Assembly: GCA_000697335.1 (NCBI GenBank)
Contig: JNEM01013110.1
Location: 1 to 31,495, forward strand
Length of the DNA stretch: 31,495 nt
Direction of reading: 5' to 3'
Origin: Conidiobolus incongruus B7586
Lineage: Eukaryota > Entomophthoromycota > Entomophthoromycetes > Entomophthorales > Conidiobolaceae
Each line of letters begins with the position of its first letter. Position 1 is the first letter of the stretch. Below are positions 1 through 14,222 of this stretch, one piece after another. The notes below the pieces were generated by a model. It was given only the letters and a program-made list of their open reading frames with translations. It was not told where the DNA came from and did no database searches. The position numbers and the translations under genes were made by a program.

Positions 1-1384
1 AATACTTATTTATTTATCTATAATATTACTTATTTTTATAATTTCAATTTATTATTATATTTATGTATTTGTAATAATAGAGCTTTTTCACCATAGATAT
101 AAATAATAATATAACATAATGGTTTCTTCATTAATAATATTAGAATATATTTTTTGGAATTCAATAGATTTAAATAATGATAATTAATATGGTTATTTTA
201 AAAGTAATTGAATATCACTATTTGTTTACCAAATTATATTAATATTTGAATTAAAATATTATAATAATTATATTTTATAATTATAATCAATATACAAATA
301 ATTATGGATATAATTGCTTTAAGATTCAGAATTAATTAAAGTAATCAATATATTCTTTAAAAACAAAAATATATAATTTAATAAATAAAACATAAAATCA
401 AGTTAAAATAAACTGATAAATATTATCATGTCTCAACTTTATATAAAATTAATATAAGATGGAGTATATGCAATAAAAATAAATTTATTACATATTTTTT
501 ACGATTTTTTCCCAGTTAATAAAAAGTGTTCAAAATAAGCAAAATGTGTTTGGTAATTATAATTAATATAAATATTTATCAAGGAATATTTTGTATTTAA
601 GTTCAACTTTAAAGATTATTCAAAAATCAAAAGCTAATATTGAGCAGTATTTATATTCCTTAAATGGCAAAATATAAAATTAATATTGGTATCAAGTTTA
701 CTTAGAACAGCTCATATTTTTTCTAAAAACATTTATAATTCAATATAGTATGAATAATTGAGTTTAGCCATAGCTATTATTATTATTATCATTCTAAAAT
801 TGTTGAGGTTACCTTGTTTAACCAGTATATATCAAAATTTTTCGTAATGATATTTTTTCACTATTAAAAAAAATTCTGTGGATGTTTATGTAATCCTTGT
901 ATCTACTGTAAATAAATTTCAATTAACTGGTGTCTAAGTTGAATATTATTTCAATGCATTATATTGAAAAATATTTTATCAAATTGTTCAATGTGATAAT
1001 AAATTTTTGTTTACCATTTTGAGTTATTTAATTAAAAATAATAAACTGTCAATTAGTTAAATATTATTACAAATATTTAAATATCATTTGTTTAAAATAT
1101 TCTATAAAACTTATGTTCGACTAGCTGGAATTCTCAATGTTGATATCAAATTATTTGTAAGAAATTTATTATAATAAAACTTTAATTAATTCTTAAACTA
1201 ATTATCAAACAAGGTTCACCCTTTTTCCAATAATTTACAAATTCCCATATAACTTGAGATTTAACAATTAAATTGACTATATATCAAATTTCACACCCTT
1301 GAATCCAACTCTAACAACTAATTTATTCAATATAAAATCCTTAAGTATACATTAAATTGAATTATACTAATCTAATATAAAGCA
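1..1384. other. AT-rich non-coding stretch before the first gene
   Basis: This stretch is dominated by A and T runs with no open frame of note and no recognisable RNA gene. The last few hundred bases presumably hold the promoter and leader of the ArfGAP gene. I see no clear TATA box that stands out from the background composition. Confidence 0.6.
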
Positions 1385-4364
<2,980 letters not shown>

Positions 4365-4924
4365 CTCCATCTTTGAAACATTAAAAATTTCCCTCGCTGT
4401 AAATTTTTAGAATTGAAAAGATTTTGGTTGTTGTAAACAATATTGATTTTGTAGAAGTTTTCCAAAATTTTGATATGTTCAACTATAGTAATATATTCAT
4501 TAGGTTAGATCAATTTTGATTAATGATTTTAATATATTAATTATTTTTTGTTAGATTTTTTTTTGAATAATTTTTCAATTTGGGAAATGTTAATAAAATT
4601 AAAAACCATATCTAGTAAAAATAAATTTCAAGTTAATCATAAATGAATACTTTGATAATAATATTTACCATTTGATATTAACTAAGTATATTAACATTAT
4701 ATAATAAAATACTTTGATTTTATAAAACTCAATCATATCAAATCCCATAAATTAATTCAACCCATGCATATTAGATTACAAATTATAAAAATTGGTTAAT
4801 TATCGTGATTGATATTAAATATAAACTGTATTACTAGCCTATCATTAATTCGTTGTAAATTCATAAATTCTTATTTTTGTTGTCTTTTTTTAATAATTTT
4901 TTATTTGAATAATAATAAATTAGT
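4365..4924. other. AT-rich spacer between ACAP-type gene and RAD9
   Basis: About 560 bases between two genes on the same strand. It must hold the 3' end of the first gene and the promoter of RAD9. No coding or RNA feature is seen. The minus-strand frame over its start runs antisense to the last ArfGAP exon and has no family features. Confidence 0.6.
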
Positions 4925-6953
4925 ATGAATTGTGTTATACCTGCAGGAAGTATTAAAGGTATTTTAAATATTAACACTCAGAGAAATGTAAAATAAATGA
5001 AATTTAGTATTCAATAGTATTATCAATTGTATGGCATCTTTTGGCACCGAAGTTATATTTTCATGTTTTAGAAATGAAGTAAATTATTTATTTTTAACAC
5101 TATAATCATATTTTGTTAATTTTAGAGTAGTTAGTATTGAGCATTGGAGATAATATTGAAGCTTATATTTGTCAATTTAAATTAAATTTGAATTTTTTTC
5201 AAATATATTCTATTGTATCGAATGCTTACAGTACTCAGGGTGAGGAATTTGTGTGTAGAGTTAACTTAGAGGTATTAATTTATATATATATTTTAATAAT
5301 TATGTTGAATTGAGTAGTATGATTAGAGTTTACAACAAATTTTTCAAGGGATCGGATCGGATGAGAAATTATTCGATAGTTTACACATTCAACTTGAAAT
5401 GCCGAAACCTAACGCCTCCACATTCCTTGAAGATTTGACTATTCATTTTGAACTCAAATTGACAAATGGCCTGTCAAAAATCAATAAAGTCAGCTATTTT
5501 GATACTCAGAGAGCTCCCATGGTGATTAGCGATCCTAGTAAATGGAGAAATAATGCTATTTTGCCAGCTAAGATTCTGTTGAATTGGATGAAGAAGTTTC
5601 AGACGAAGGGTCAGGATTTGTGGATGACCTTTATGGAGGATTCGTTGGTGCTCAAGACTAGAGATACTTCGTTGAATACTAGAGGACCTGGTAATATTTA
5701 TATCAGTTTAATTAAAAATGAATTAATTAAAATGTTTTTTAATAGGTAATTGGAAATTAAGTACTGAATTCTCTTTAGGTGTCGATGATTTTGTCAAATA
5801 TCAAGTGGAACCTAATTCTAGCTTATCATTTAGTGCCAAAGATATCAAAGTAATATATGTTTATAACATAAATATTCAATATGATTAATGCTGTAATAGA
5901 CCTTATCAAAATTTGCTGAGAGCATCAAATCTGATGTTGAAATATATTTTAATGAAGCTGGAAGGTATTTGAATAGTTTGATTCATATATTTAACTTTAT
6001 GTTTATTTTGTTTTTTATAGTCCAATTAATTTCGAAGTAAAATTCACTTCGCTTGTTACTGGTCAGCTATTTGTGCCAGCATTGAATACCTTCAACTCAG
6101 CAACTGACGGCACATATATGGATCCAATGATCGTATATCCCAACGAATCCCAACTAGATCAATCTACAATTACAGAATTATCCATTCATCCCAAATTCAA
6201 CCCGACCAACTCTCAATTAACCAATATCACCATCGAATCCGGAAACCATATTTCACTTAGCTTGCCCGTAATAGAAGATTCTTTCAGATTGCAAGAATCT
6301 CCAATCCTCACTAAAAGCCAAACGCAACCCCAAAGTCATTCCAATTCCAACGAAAATGTATCTCTATGGAATCCTAATAGTCATTCAGACAGAGAGCAGC
6401 AGAAATCCGACAAATTGTTGCAAAATACGCCACCCAACACCAGAAAAGAAACACAGCTTCAGAGTCATTCCCACTCCACTGAGAGTACTTCCTCAAATAA
6501 CAATAACAATAACAATAGCGACAAGGATAACCAAAAGTTTGACGATACTATCGTAGCGGATATCTCGATTAGTAACGGTAGTCAAAATCAGTCTATTCAT
6601 CTGCCTTCGTCCGCTTCTAATTCTGTAAGCTTTAAAATGAACGAATACATATATATTGCTAACATTGATTTTAGCTGCCTCCGATTCAAAATCTAATGAG
6701 TTCGACACCCATTGATCTAATTACGAATTCAGATCAAGCTCAACCCCAAGGTCGTAAAATGGTTATATTGACGTCGTCGGAATCTCAAAATATGGACCAC
6801 AATTATAGTAATAGTAATAGTAATAGTAATAGTAATAATGATGATGAACATGTTGAGAAAAGGACAAGTAGTGAAAGTTTCGAAATCATGTCTGACGAAG
6901 CTATTCCTAATACACCACCACCCAAGAAGGTGTTTAAATTGTTTGATAGATAA
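4925..6953 (+). CDS. RAD9: RAD9, subunit of the 9-1-1 DNA-damage checkpoint clamp
   Basis: PCNA-like subunit that pairs with RAD1 and HUS1 to form the ring loaded at damaged DNA and needed for ATR signalling. Eight exons: 4925-4958, 5008-5078, 5131-5271, 5327-5690, 5746-5849, 5900-5964, 6021-6624 and 6675-6953. They total 1662 bases, 553 residues. The clamp core covers about residues 1-275. It aligns with human RAD9A in the stretch before the hydrophobic FFQIY (family FFQQY) and in the end of domain 2 (DDFVKYQVEPNSSLSF, then LSKFAESIKSDVEIYF). Residues about 280-553 form a disordered, polar tail rich in Asn and Ser, with several SQ/TQ sites (ESQLD, NSQLT, KSQTQ, ETQLQ, GSQNQ, SESQN). It ends in TPPPKKVFKLFDR, which recalls TPPPKKFRSLFFG in human RAD9A. 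Exon 3 uses the second of two nearby acceptors, because the first gives an early stop. The tail is longer than in human (391 residues in all). Confidence 0.93.
6480..6535 (+). repeat. AAC/AAT trinucleotide run coding for Asn in the RAD9 tail
   Basis: A run of AAC and AAT codons inside RAD9 exon 7 encodes seven consecutive Asn, flanked by Ser. Such runs are common in disordered tails of AT-rich genomes and are likely variable in length. Confidence 0.7.
6805..6840 (+). repeat. AGTAAT hexanucleotide repeat coding for Ser-Asn in the RAD9 tail
   Basis: About five tandem copies of AGTAAT in RAD9 exon 8 encode alternating Ser-Asn. The tract lies between an SQ site (SESQN) and the acidic segment before the conserved TPPPKK motif, so length changes would alter only linker spacing. 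Confidence 0.8.
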
Positions 6954-7338
6954 TTCATACCTTTATTGCAATTATTTTAATTTGCTTAATTGCTTTAGTT
7001 TGTATCCAACTTTAATTTTAATAAATATATACTTGAATTGCATTTATATTACTATTAAATTATTATTTTGTTAATATACTTATATTCCTTCCCCAGTTAT
7101 TCACATCAATAATGATCTATAAAAATATTTCAACTGATCTTTTATTTGCTGACAGATAATAATAAATTTATATTACAGATTTTAAAAAATTTCAAATTTT
7201 TTCATGCTCACAATAATTTTGACAATATTAATATTTGATATGAATCACGTTAATTCAATTGTTAGAGGTTTAATATTAAAAATATGAAAATGTTTATTTA
7301 ATTATATTGAGATATGATAATATGAACAGAAGTGATAA
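6954..7338. other. convergent intergenic spacer, RAD9 / RCC1
   Basis: The 3' ends of RAD9 (+) and RCC1 (-) face each other across 385 AT-rich bases. Poly(A) signals for both strands must lie here, but candidates such as AATAAA-like words are too frequent in this composition to choose one. Confidence 0.6.
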
Positions 7339-8607
7339 TTAAGATTTTTCTAACAAAAATACAGTATGTTGGCCTCCAAGGTTGGCTTGAATAATTTTAG
7401 CGGGTTTGTCAGTTGTGAACCCTTTGTAAGATGTAATTTTTGTGGGGAATTCGACGTCTTCGTTTTGTAAATTGCCTAAAGCACCGCTGTCACCATAGCC
7501 CCATGAGAAGGCTTCGTTTTCCTTGTTAATGGCAACACAATGGTTAGAACCGGAGTCAATGTAACGGATGTTTTCGAGCTTTTCGTTGTGGGAGACGTGG
7601 GTGACCATACGCTTGTTAGTGTCGTTGGAACTGTTGAAACTCTCGGGTAGGCCGAGTTGATGAGAGTCGGATCTACCACAGCCATAAACTCTGCCCTTAT
7701 CATCTAAGAATAGAGAGTGATGTTCACCAGCAACAATTTGAGTAATCTTAGCATCTTCAAAAGGAAGTTCGATTTTAGTGGGAGTGTAAACCATACCATC
7801 AACGGTGAAGAAACCACACTGACTAAAGTTATTCAAGCCCCAAGCATAAACATCGCCATTTTTGTTAATAGCAAAGGAGTGGTAAGCACCAGCAGCAATT
7901 GATACAATATTCCTGATACCCAATCTTTCAGGAACGAGACCATTTTTAACGCGACGAGGCAAAACACGACGACCAATCTGACTTTGTTGACCATTGCCCC
8001 AACCATAGACTCTACCATCGGAGGTAAGAGCTAAAATATGATCAGAACCAGCGACGACGTCAACGATCCAAACATTATTGGGGAAACCTTCGACCAAAGT
8101 GGGAGTATTTTGAACATTAGAGCCTTTAGAAAATCCCAAAATACCTTCAGCATTTCTAAAAGTACCCCAACTATAGAGCTGACCCTTATCAGTCAAAGCA
8201 ACAGATACAGAATCACCACAAGCAATTTTTACAACTTGAACGTTTTCCAACCCGGGGATTTGTTCGGGAACAAATTCGTCACCTTGACGACCTAGAGCAC
8301 CTTGGTCATTACAACCCCAAGAGTATAATTTGTTATCTTTAGTCAACACGATATTATGAAGACCACCGGCGGCGACGTCAACAACTTCGAGATTTTCAAG
8401 TTGGGGAATTGGGGCAGGTCTCAATCTTTCGAAAACATCTTCACCTAAACCTAACTGGCCACAGTCGCCATTACCACAAATGTAAACGATACCAACTTTA
8501 TCCTTTTTGACATAAGCCCGATTGATCCCTTCAACAAATTTTCTAGCCACTTCACTACCATTGGATTTCTGACGTTTTGTTATTTTACTAGGAGAGCTTA
8601 CAGTCAT
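7339..8607 (-). CDS. RCC1: RCC1-type guanine nucleotide exchange factor for Ran
   Basis: Chromatin-bound exchange factor that loads Ran with GTP in the nucleus and so sets the Ran gradient for nuclear transport and spindle assembly. Single exon, 422 residues, the same size as human RCC1 (421). The sequence is a seven-bladed propeller of RCC1 repeats, with the typical pattern of paired Gly, His and LYSWG, for example GNGDCGQLGLGED near 45 and YSWGCNDQGALGR near 95. Two acidic residues known to matter in human RCC1 have clear counterparts: D132 in CGDSVSVAL (human D128 region) and D189 in AGSDHILAL (human D182 region). The basic N-terminus (ITKRQKSNG) fits a nuclear-localisation and chromatin-binding tail. 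Start chosen as the first ATG just before this tail. It lies head to head with RPA43 across a long shared spacer. No intron is seen, unlike most neighbours. Confidence 0.95.
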   Translation of the reverse strand: MTVSSPSKITKRQKSNGSEVARKFVEGINRAYVKKDKVGIVYICGNGDCGQLGLGEDVFERLRPAPIPQLENLEVVDVAAGGLHNIVLTKDNKLYSWGCNDQGALGRQGDEFVPEQIPGLENVQVVKIACGDSVSVALTDKGQLYSWGTFRNAEGILGFSKGSNVQNTPTLVEGFPNNVWIVDVVAGSDHILALTSDGRVYGWGNGQQSQIGRRVLPRRVKNGLVPERLGIRNIVSIAAGAYHSFAINKNGDVYAWGLNNFSQCGFFTVDGMVYTPTKIELPFEDAKITQIVAGEHHSLFLDDKGRVYGCGRSDSHQLGLPESFNSSNDTNKRMVTHVSHNEKLENIRYIDSGSNHCVAINKENEAFSWGYGDSGALGNLQNEDVEFPTKITSYKGFTTDKPAKIIQANLGGQHTVFLLEKS

Positions 8608-8800
8608 CTTTTGATTTTTTTTTTGTCAAATTAATAATAAATAATAATTTATAATTAAGAGTAATTATCAAAAATTTTTTATCAATAGTTTTATATAATT
8701 GAATTATTAATAAGTAAATTTTTTGGATTGATTGATGTCACTAATTCCTAAATCTGAATTTTAAATTTACGTGCAATTGATAAATTGATGATTTTAATAC

Positions 8801-8814
8801 ATTTGATTGGTTAA
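8801..8814 (+). promoter_or_regulatory. CCAAT-type motif, first of three similar copies
   Basis: The sequence ATTTGATTGGTTAA contains ATTGG, the complement of CCAAT, the site of the HAP/NF-Y complex. It recurs nearly unchanged at 9144-9157 and 10286-10301 in the same spacer. A separate CCAAT lies at 8868-8872. It is about 200 bases upstream of the RCC1 start. Function is inferred from sequence alone. Confidence 0.4.
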
Positions 8815-9143
8815 TCGAATGAAAATTTTTTAATTATTTGATACTAAGAATTTGAGTTAGAAATTATCCAATCATCGTTTGTTAAAGAATTTCAAATTCA
8901 ATGATATTTCTAAATTGAGTAATATTTCGAATTATAGTTTTGGAAAATTTGGAATAAAAATTTTTTAGCTAAAAAGCTTAAATCCAAATTCTAATATCAA
9001 ATTTTAAATATAATCAAGCAAAATTAGAAAAAATAATTAATTTTAATTGATGTATAGTTTTTGTCAATCATTTCATTAAACAAGCTTCAATTTTGTATCA
9101 AATTTTAGCTATTTCAAATTGAAATTGATAAATAACGCGCTAC

Positions 9144-9157
9144 ATTTGATTGGTTTA
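9144..9157 (+). promoter_or_regulatory. CCAAT-type motif, second similar copy
   Basis: ATTTGATTGGTTTA shares 12 of 14 positions with the copy at 8801. It follows a short GC-containing word (ACGCGC) that stands out in this AT-rich spacer. The ACGCG core recalls MCB-like cell-cycle sites, but one occurrence proves nothing. Confidence 0.35.
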
Positions 9158-10285
9158 GGTGAAATTGAAATTTTCAAATCAGATTATCAATTAGTCAGGT
9201 TTTTTAATACAGAACTTTGGGAATGCTGAACCCTTATTAACAAACGATTAATTTTCAGATCTTGATTGTTATTTATTGGGAATCATTTATTCTTTATACA
9301 CTTAATAGAATTTGATTCAACAATTAGATTTAGTATTTTGAATAAAAAATTCATTTGAATTACTCAAAATAAGTTTAATTTTCATATTAAAGATATTAAA
9401 AAGTCATTTTTATCATCTACTAACATGTTATTGGCTTCTAATATAATACCAATTTCAGAAACCAACTTCACATTTGATTTCTATCGACTTAATTTTTCAT
9501 ATCCATTCTTAATTTTGATACTAATAGCACTAAATTTTTCACATAATCTGATTTCATTGTTATTGCATGTTATCATATCTTTCACAGCTGAATTATCAAT
9601 ATATATATATGTTTTCATACAAAATCAATAACTATTGAGGCTCTATTTTTAATGCTATAATAGAGAATATATTTTATATCATCATTAAATTTTAAATATT
9701 TTAATTTATTATAGTTAATTAAACAATTAATCCTTTTTATTAATAATTTTTAGATGCTTTCAATATGAATCAATTCGAAGTTACAGTCAGAATCTTTAGA
9801 GACACTATTGAATAATCGTAAATACAAGCTATAGTATAAATAAAATTGCTTCAAGTTAATAACTGAAATGAATATTCCAAGTTTGATTAATTGAACTGTA
9901 ATCAAATTTTAATATTATACCTAACAATTATTCATTTTTTAATCATCTATACATAATTCTAATGAATAGTACATAAATTCAAATTATTCATAATTAAGCA
10001 GTTTTTATAGCATTTAAGTAACAAATATTTAACGAATATCACTATTAAAACTTTGTAAATTTCTCTCTAACCATATCAACAAGTTTCAAACTTAGTAAAA
10101 AGTTGATATTAATACAGCATTTGCTGTTTTTTGTGAATTTTGAAAAATTGATTCATTAAAGTCATAACTGAATATATACAATGATTCAATATATATAATT
10201 TAAATACTTTTTACATAATATTAAGATATTTAAAAATAAAAATTGATTCAAAACAATTAAATTTGAAATTAAAAAATTATCCCAC

Positions 10286-10301
10286 AATTTGATTGGCTTA
10301 A
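10286..10301 (+). promoter_or_regulatory. CCAAT-type motif, third copy, upstream of RPA43
   Basis: AATTTGATTGGCTTAA lies about 210 bases upstream of the RPA43 start. It repeats the core seen at 8801 and 9144, at a distance similar to that of the first copy from RCC1 on the other side. HAP/NF-Y binding is a reasonable guess but untested. Confidence 0.4.
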
Positions 10302-10419
10302 TTGAGTGAATTAAGGGTATAAAATCTTAAATTGAAAATTTCCAAATATACTAATAACAATATTAATTATTTAATAAATAAAGTAATCATTATTATTATT
10401 TAATTATATTTCTGTCAAT

Positions 10420-10445
10420 TATATATATATATATATATATATATT
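10420..10445 (+). repeat. (TA)n dinucleotide repeat upstream of RPA43
   Basis: A clean run of about 13 AT/TA units ends 64 bases before the RPA43 start codon. It could act as a TATA-like or easily melted promoter element, or be a simple microsatellite. A similar run sits before SIL1. Confidence 0.85.
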
Positions 10446-10509
10446 AATTAAATTTGATTTGAATATCAGTTTAACTAATTCAATTTGTTTAGTTAATTAT
10501 AAATAAAAA

Positions 10510-11365
10510 ATGGTTAAAAAATATTTGGAAGAAGACACTGCAGTTATAGAAAATAGAGATGATATAATAACGGAAGAACCCAAACCAAAAAAGATTAAGA
10601 AAGAGAAGAAGGAAAAGAAAGAAAAGAAGGAGAAAAAGGAAAAGAAGGAGGAGAATAAAGTTGAAGAGGTGGAGATTGAAGACGAATCCGAATTACATAT
10701 TCAACCCCCTAAAAAGATTGTTCAGAGTGATTTGGGGTTTATTTCTATGGATTGCCAGATTTATCTCACTTTAGCTCCCTGTTATGGTGATAATTTGAGA
10801 CAGGGTATCAATGAACAATTGAATAGTTTAATTATGAAGTAATTTAATTTTCATATAGTTTTATGAATAATCATCCTTAATATGGTATTTTTGTAGATAC
10901 GTTCCTCAATTAAACGGTGTAGTATTAAGTCACTCCAACTCCAAGCCATTACAAACTAATGGTAAAATTTTATACGATTGTCCTTTTATTAACTTTTGGG
11001 TCGAAGTTAAATTTTTAATTTGGAGACCTGTTGTCGGATCGACTCTTGGTAATCTAATTTAATTGTTATTAATAATTTTAGAACTAAATAATTTTCAATT
11101 TTTAGAAGGAACAGTGAGTCTTCAATCCTCAGATCACTTGGGTCTGTTAGTATTCAACACTTTCAACGTGTCTATTCCTGCTTCCAATATCCCTAAAGAC
11201 AAGTACAAATGGAAACGCAACTCGGAAGATGCTTTTACAACTGGTGAATGGGTCTCAGTTGAAAACGATCAACCTATCACCAACACAAATACAATCACAT
11301 TCAAAATTTTAGAATTTTCGGCAGCTAACGATATGTTAACAATTATCGGCAGTTTAGATTATTAA
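10510..11365 (+). CDS. RPA43: RNA polymerase I subunit RPA43 (POLR1F type)
   Basis: Stalk subunit of RNA polymerase I, in the nucleolus, which with RPA14 or its equivalent contacts initiation factor Rrn3/TIF-IA. Three exons: 10510-10838, 10897-11048 and 11106-11365. They total 741 bases, 246 residues, shorter than yeast Rpa43 (326). The first about 60 residues are charged, with a Lys/Glu repeat ([14 protein letters not shown]) from about residue 30. The family signature follows: LAPCYGDNLRQGINEQLNSL, then YVPQLNGVVLSHSN, then GKILYDCPFINFWVEV. The OB-type domain comes last (SSDHLGLLVFNTFNVSIPA) and carries the WKRN and GEWV segments. The Lys/Glu tract resembles the one at the C-terminus of CBF5, another nucleolar protein in this window. 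Confidence 0.93.
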
Positions 11366-11624
11366 TATATTAGTCTGACTAAATAGAATTCAATATACAT
11401 ATTTTATTAAAAACTATATTTAAACTTTAATTATATACTGTAATTCTTTTTTATTTAATTATAAAATTGGGATAATTAGGGACGTTTTTGTTTAAAAGAT
11501 ATGAATTTAATGTATTCAATAAATTTTTATGCAACATTCACCATGTCAAATATATCGAGAACCTTAGGATTATTTACAGCAAATTATACTATAGTATATT
11601 ATTATGTAATATAGCCAGGTTAAT

Positions 11625-12950
11625 TTATTTTAAAGAATAACGTTTAAGAGTACTTTCACCATATTGTACCCAAAGCTCGTTATCAACAGATGGATGGAAA
11701 TGAGCAATGGAATACAAATTAGCTAAATATTGATTGTTATTATCAGAGCTATCGTTTGCGCTTCTTGTATTCATAAGTTCGTATTCAAATAGTTGGACAT
11801 ATTCAAAGATTTGATTCCTGATGGTCGAATAATAATTGATGTGATTCAAATGAATTTTGAAAAGATGTACATTGGGATATTTGGAAGATTGGGCGGAGTA
11901 ACCGAGTGCTAAATCACCCTTACTGTTAATGGAAATCGATTCAATCTTGTATTTGGTATTCACAGGCGCCTTAAAGTTTGATATACTGTCCAAAGCAATT
12001 GAAGTTAATTGTGTTAATTGAATATGAGAAGCTAATGGAAGAATTTGAATGATTTTTAAGTTGGCTTCATCGGGTGAAGAATAGATCAGACTTTGACTGT
12101 CTGGATTCCATGCAATAGCGTGAATGGGATCTGTAGTGATGGGATAGGTTTCGAATGATGATGGATTTAAAATGGTGATTTGGTCATATTGAACAATTGC
12201 CAAATATTTACCATTGGGAGACCATATGATACGATGAGGCTTCTCATTCATTAAAAGGGGATGAGGTACTTGACACACTAAATCCCACAAAATGATGTAT
12301 GGAGAATTGGCAGATAATGTAGCAGCGAACATTCCCTGACGATTAATAGCGACATCTTGAATGTTATTATGCTGAGGATATACTAATGGAATACATACAG
12401 GAGTGGCAGATTCTAGTCGGGTGTAAAGATAAGGGCCTGTTTGAGCGCCAACTAATAAAGTATCATTGGCCAAGGGCACCCATTCCATAGAAGTAGGATT
12501 ATCGACATCTAATTGATGATATGGTGTATTATCCAAAGCTTTGGAATAAATCTGCAAAGTTTTCTTATAAATGACAGCTGTAGTTAATTTAGTACGATGA
12601 AATTTAATCACCAATTGAGGTGCTTTAGGAATTTTAAATGATGTATGATGTTCAGTTGTTTTTTCTGTATTAGAAAAATAGCTAGTAAAAGCTTGAGTTA
12701 ATGAATTGTAAAATGAAGGATGAGTGGTATTTGGGATATTGTTCGTACTAATGTGCTTTGGAAGTGGATGTACATTGGATAAGTGACGTAAACTCCATTC
12801 TTCGGAAATGGGTTTTTCTTTGACGACGTCGACCAATTGAAACAAATCATCGTGACGAAGTGAATTTTTTTCGTTCGAATGAGAAATAGTGGGAGGAACA
12901 GTACTAAATTCAATCTGATCCTGGTGAAATAGAGAAGAAATCTGACTCAT
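11625..12950 (-). CDS. Aladin-like WD-repeat nucleoporin
   Basis: Predicted beta-propeller component of the nuclear pore complex (Aladin/AAAS family). Single exon, 441 residues, shorter than human Aladin (546). Residues 1-120 contain hydrophobic and polar segments without clear domains. From about 125 there are degenerate WD/YVTN-like blades: IILWDL near 225, then IIWSPNGKYLAIVQYDQI and AIAWNPDSQSLIYSS. The end reads IAHFHPSVDNELWVQY and then RYSL, which resembles the human [20 protein letters not shown] and following strand. The order of blades and this C-terminal motif favour Aladin over a generic WD protein, but most positions are diverged. It converges with RPA43, with 259 bases between stop codons. 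Confidence 0.72.
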   Translation of the reverse strand: MSQISSLFHQDQIEFSTVPPTISHSNEKNSLRHDDLFQLVDVVKEKPISEEWSLRHLSNVHPLPKHISTNNIPNTTHPSFYNSLTQAFTSYFSNTEKTTEHHTSFKIPKAPQLVIKFHRTKLTTAVIYKKTLQIYSKALDNTPYHQLDVDNPTSMEWVPLANDTLLVGAQTGPYLYTRLESATPVCIPLVYPQHNNIQDVAINRQGMFAATLSANSPYIILWDLVCQVPHPLLMNEKPHRIIWSPNGKYLAIVQYDQITILNPSSFETYPITTDPIHAIAWNPDSQSLIYSSPDEANLKIIQILPLASHIQLTQLTSIALDSISNFKAPVNTKYKIESISINSKGDLALGYSAQSSKYPNVHLFKIHLNHINYYSTIRNQIFEYVQLFEYELMNTRSANDSSDNNNQYLANLYSIAHFHPSVDNELWVQYGESTLKRYSLK

Positions 12951-14222
12951 AATAATATGATAGAAAGTGAGTAATATAATTCAATATGCGAAAGATATGA
13001 GATATTTTATGCTAATATTTAAGTGAATTATCAATGTAAAATTACTTCTTTCCCTCACTGCTTAATGATATAATTACCTTGAGTTTGAAAGTTATATTTG
13101 ATCAATTTTATAACTATTATGGGATTACAATAAGTGTAATAAGCTAATTTTTTATAAAATTTACACTTGGAAATTGAGCATTTAACCAAATTTCCTGATA
13201 AATAAATTACATGTAAATTTATAATTAAATAACAGCTGAAAGTTTTATGAATACTAGTTTCAATACTTAAATTTTATTGTAAATAATCTGACTTGTTCTA
13301 TTTCTTTGAAATTGATATGTTAGTTCTGATAAGATACAAAATTAAACCCTCTTTAATAAATAAATCAATTCAAATTTGATTAAAATAATTGAGTAATTAC
13401 TAAAATTAGATAAATATATTATTTAATCATTCTTTTTGACGACTATTTAAATTACAAGTTTAAAAATCACAAAAGTACCAATGTAAATATATTTCTATTA
13501 TTAAAATATATCCATGAATATTATTAATTGATTAATGAAATCATTAAGCTGACATCATATTTAAAATAAATTGAAAGTAATCAAACAATTAATACACTTA
13601 GATCTATCTTAGAAAATTAAATCTATTAAAATTATTGATATTTTAATATAATCAAACTATAATTCAGGTCTTTTTAACAATATGTTTTCGGAAGGATATT
13701 GATGAATCGAATAGTTTGATGAATGCTATTGGCTTTAATTGATATAATTAATATTAATATGGCTGAAAGAATATGTATAATATCTAATTATTGAAAAATC
13801 TAAAGTCTCTGGTTAAATATTTTTTAAATTATAAGTGAGGTTTAAAAAATCAATTATATATCAAATCCAAGATTTAATATATGTGTTAAATAATAGTATT
13901 ATATTTTATCTTAAATCTAATGAATATATAAGGTAGCTGTAATAATAATTTATTATCAGGTATTATTTTAAAGTCGTTTTTGAAATTATTTTTGTTTATA
14001 GTGCAAAATATTCAAAAAGAGATTAATAAAATAAATATTCACAGTTTAAAATTTTAGTAAATGATGCTGACAATCATTTATTAGGTAATTAATCTTTTTA
14101 TTATTGATAAGTTTTTTATTATCGTTTTGAATATAGCATGAGGATAGTTAAACTCATTATATATTTAAATGTTAAAATAATCCCATCATAATTTACAATA
14201 TTTATGAACTCAAATAATAGTG
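12951..14222. other. AT-rich spacer upstream of Aladin and the TONSL relic
   Basis: About 1.27 kb without a supportable gene. It includes the Aladin promoter on its left and whatever remains of the promoter of the decayed TONSL-like gene on its right. Short phrases near 13690 are less AT-rich but give no coherent frame. Confidence 0.55.

Larger units (their letters stand above)
8608..10509. other. long divergent promoter region, RCC1 / RPA43
   Basis: About 1.9 kb between two outward-facing genes. It holds several CCAAT/ATTGG words, three of them in a shared longer context (listed separately), and a (TA)n run near RPA43. A hydrophobic open frame at 9425-9631 has no family features and looks like chance. 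I see no further gene. Confidence 0.6.

Noticed and set aside
9425-9631. 68-codon hydrophobic frame between RCC1 and RPA43
   Set aside because: The residues follow from AT-rich composition (Ile, Leu, Phe, Asn, Tyr), with no motif, splice partner or codon signal.
12698-12913. Second minus-strand frame inside the Aladin gene
   Set aside because: It is an alternative frame of the same exon with no independent support.
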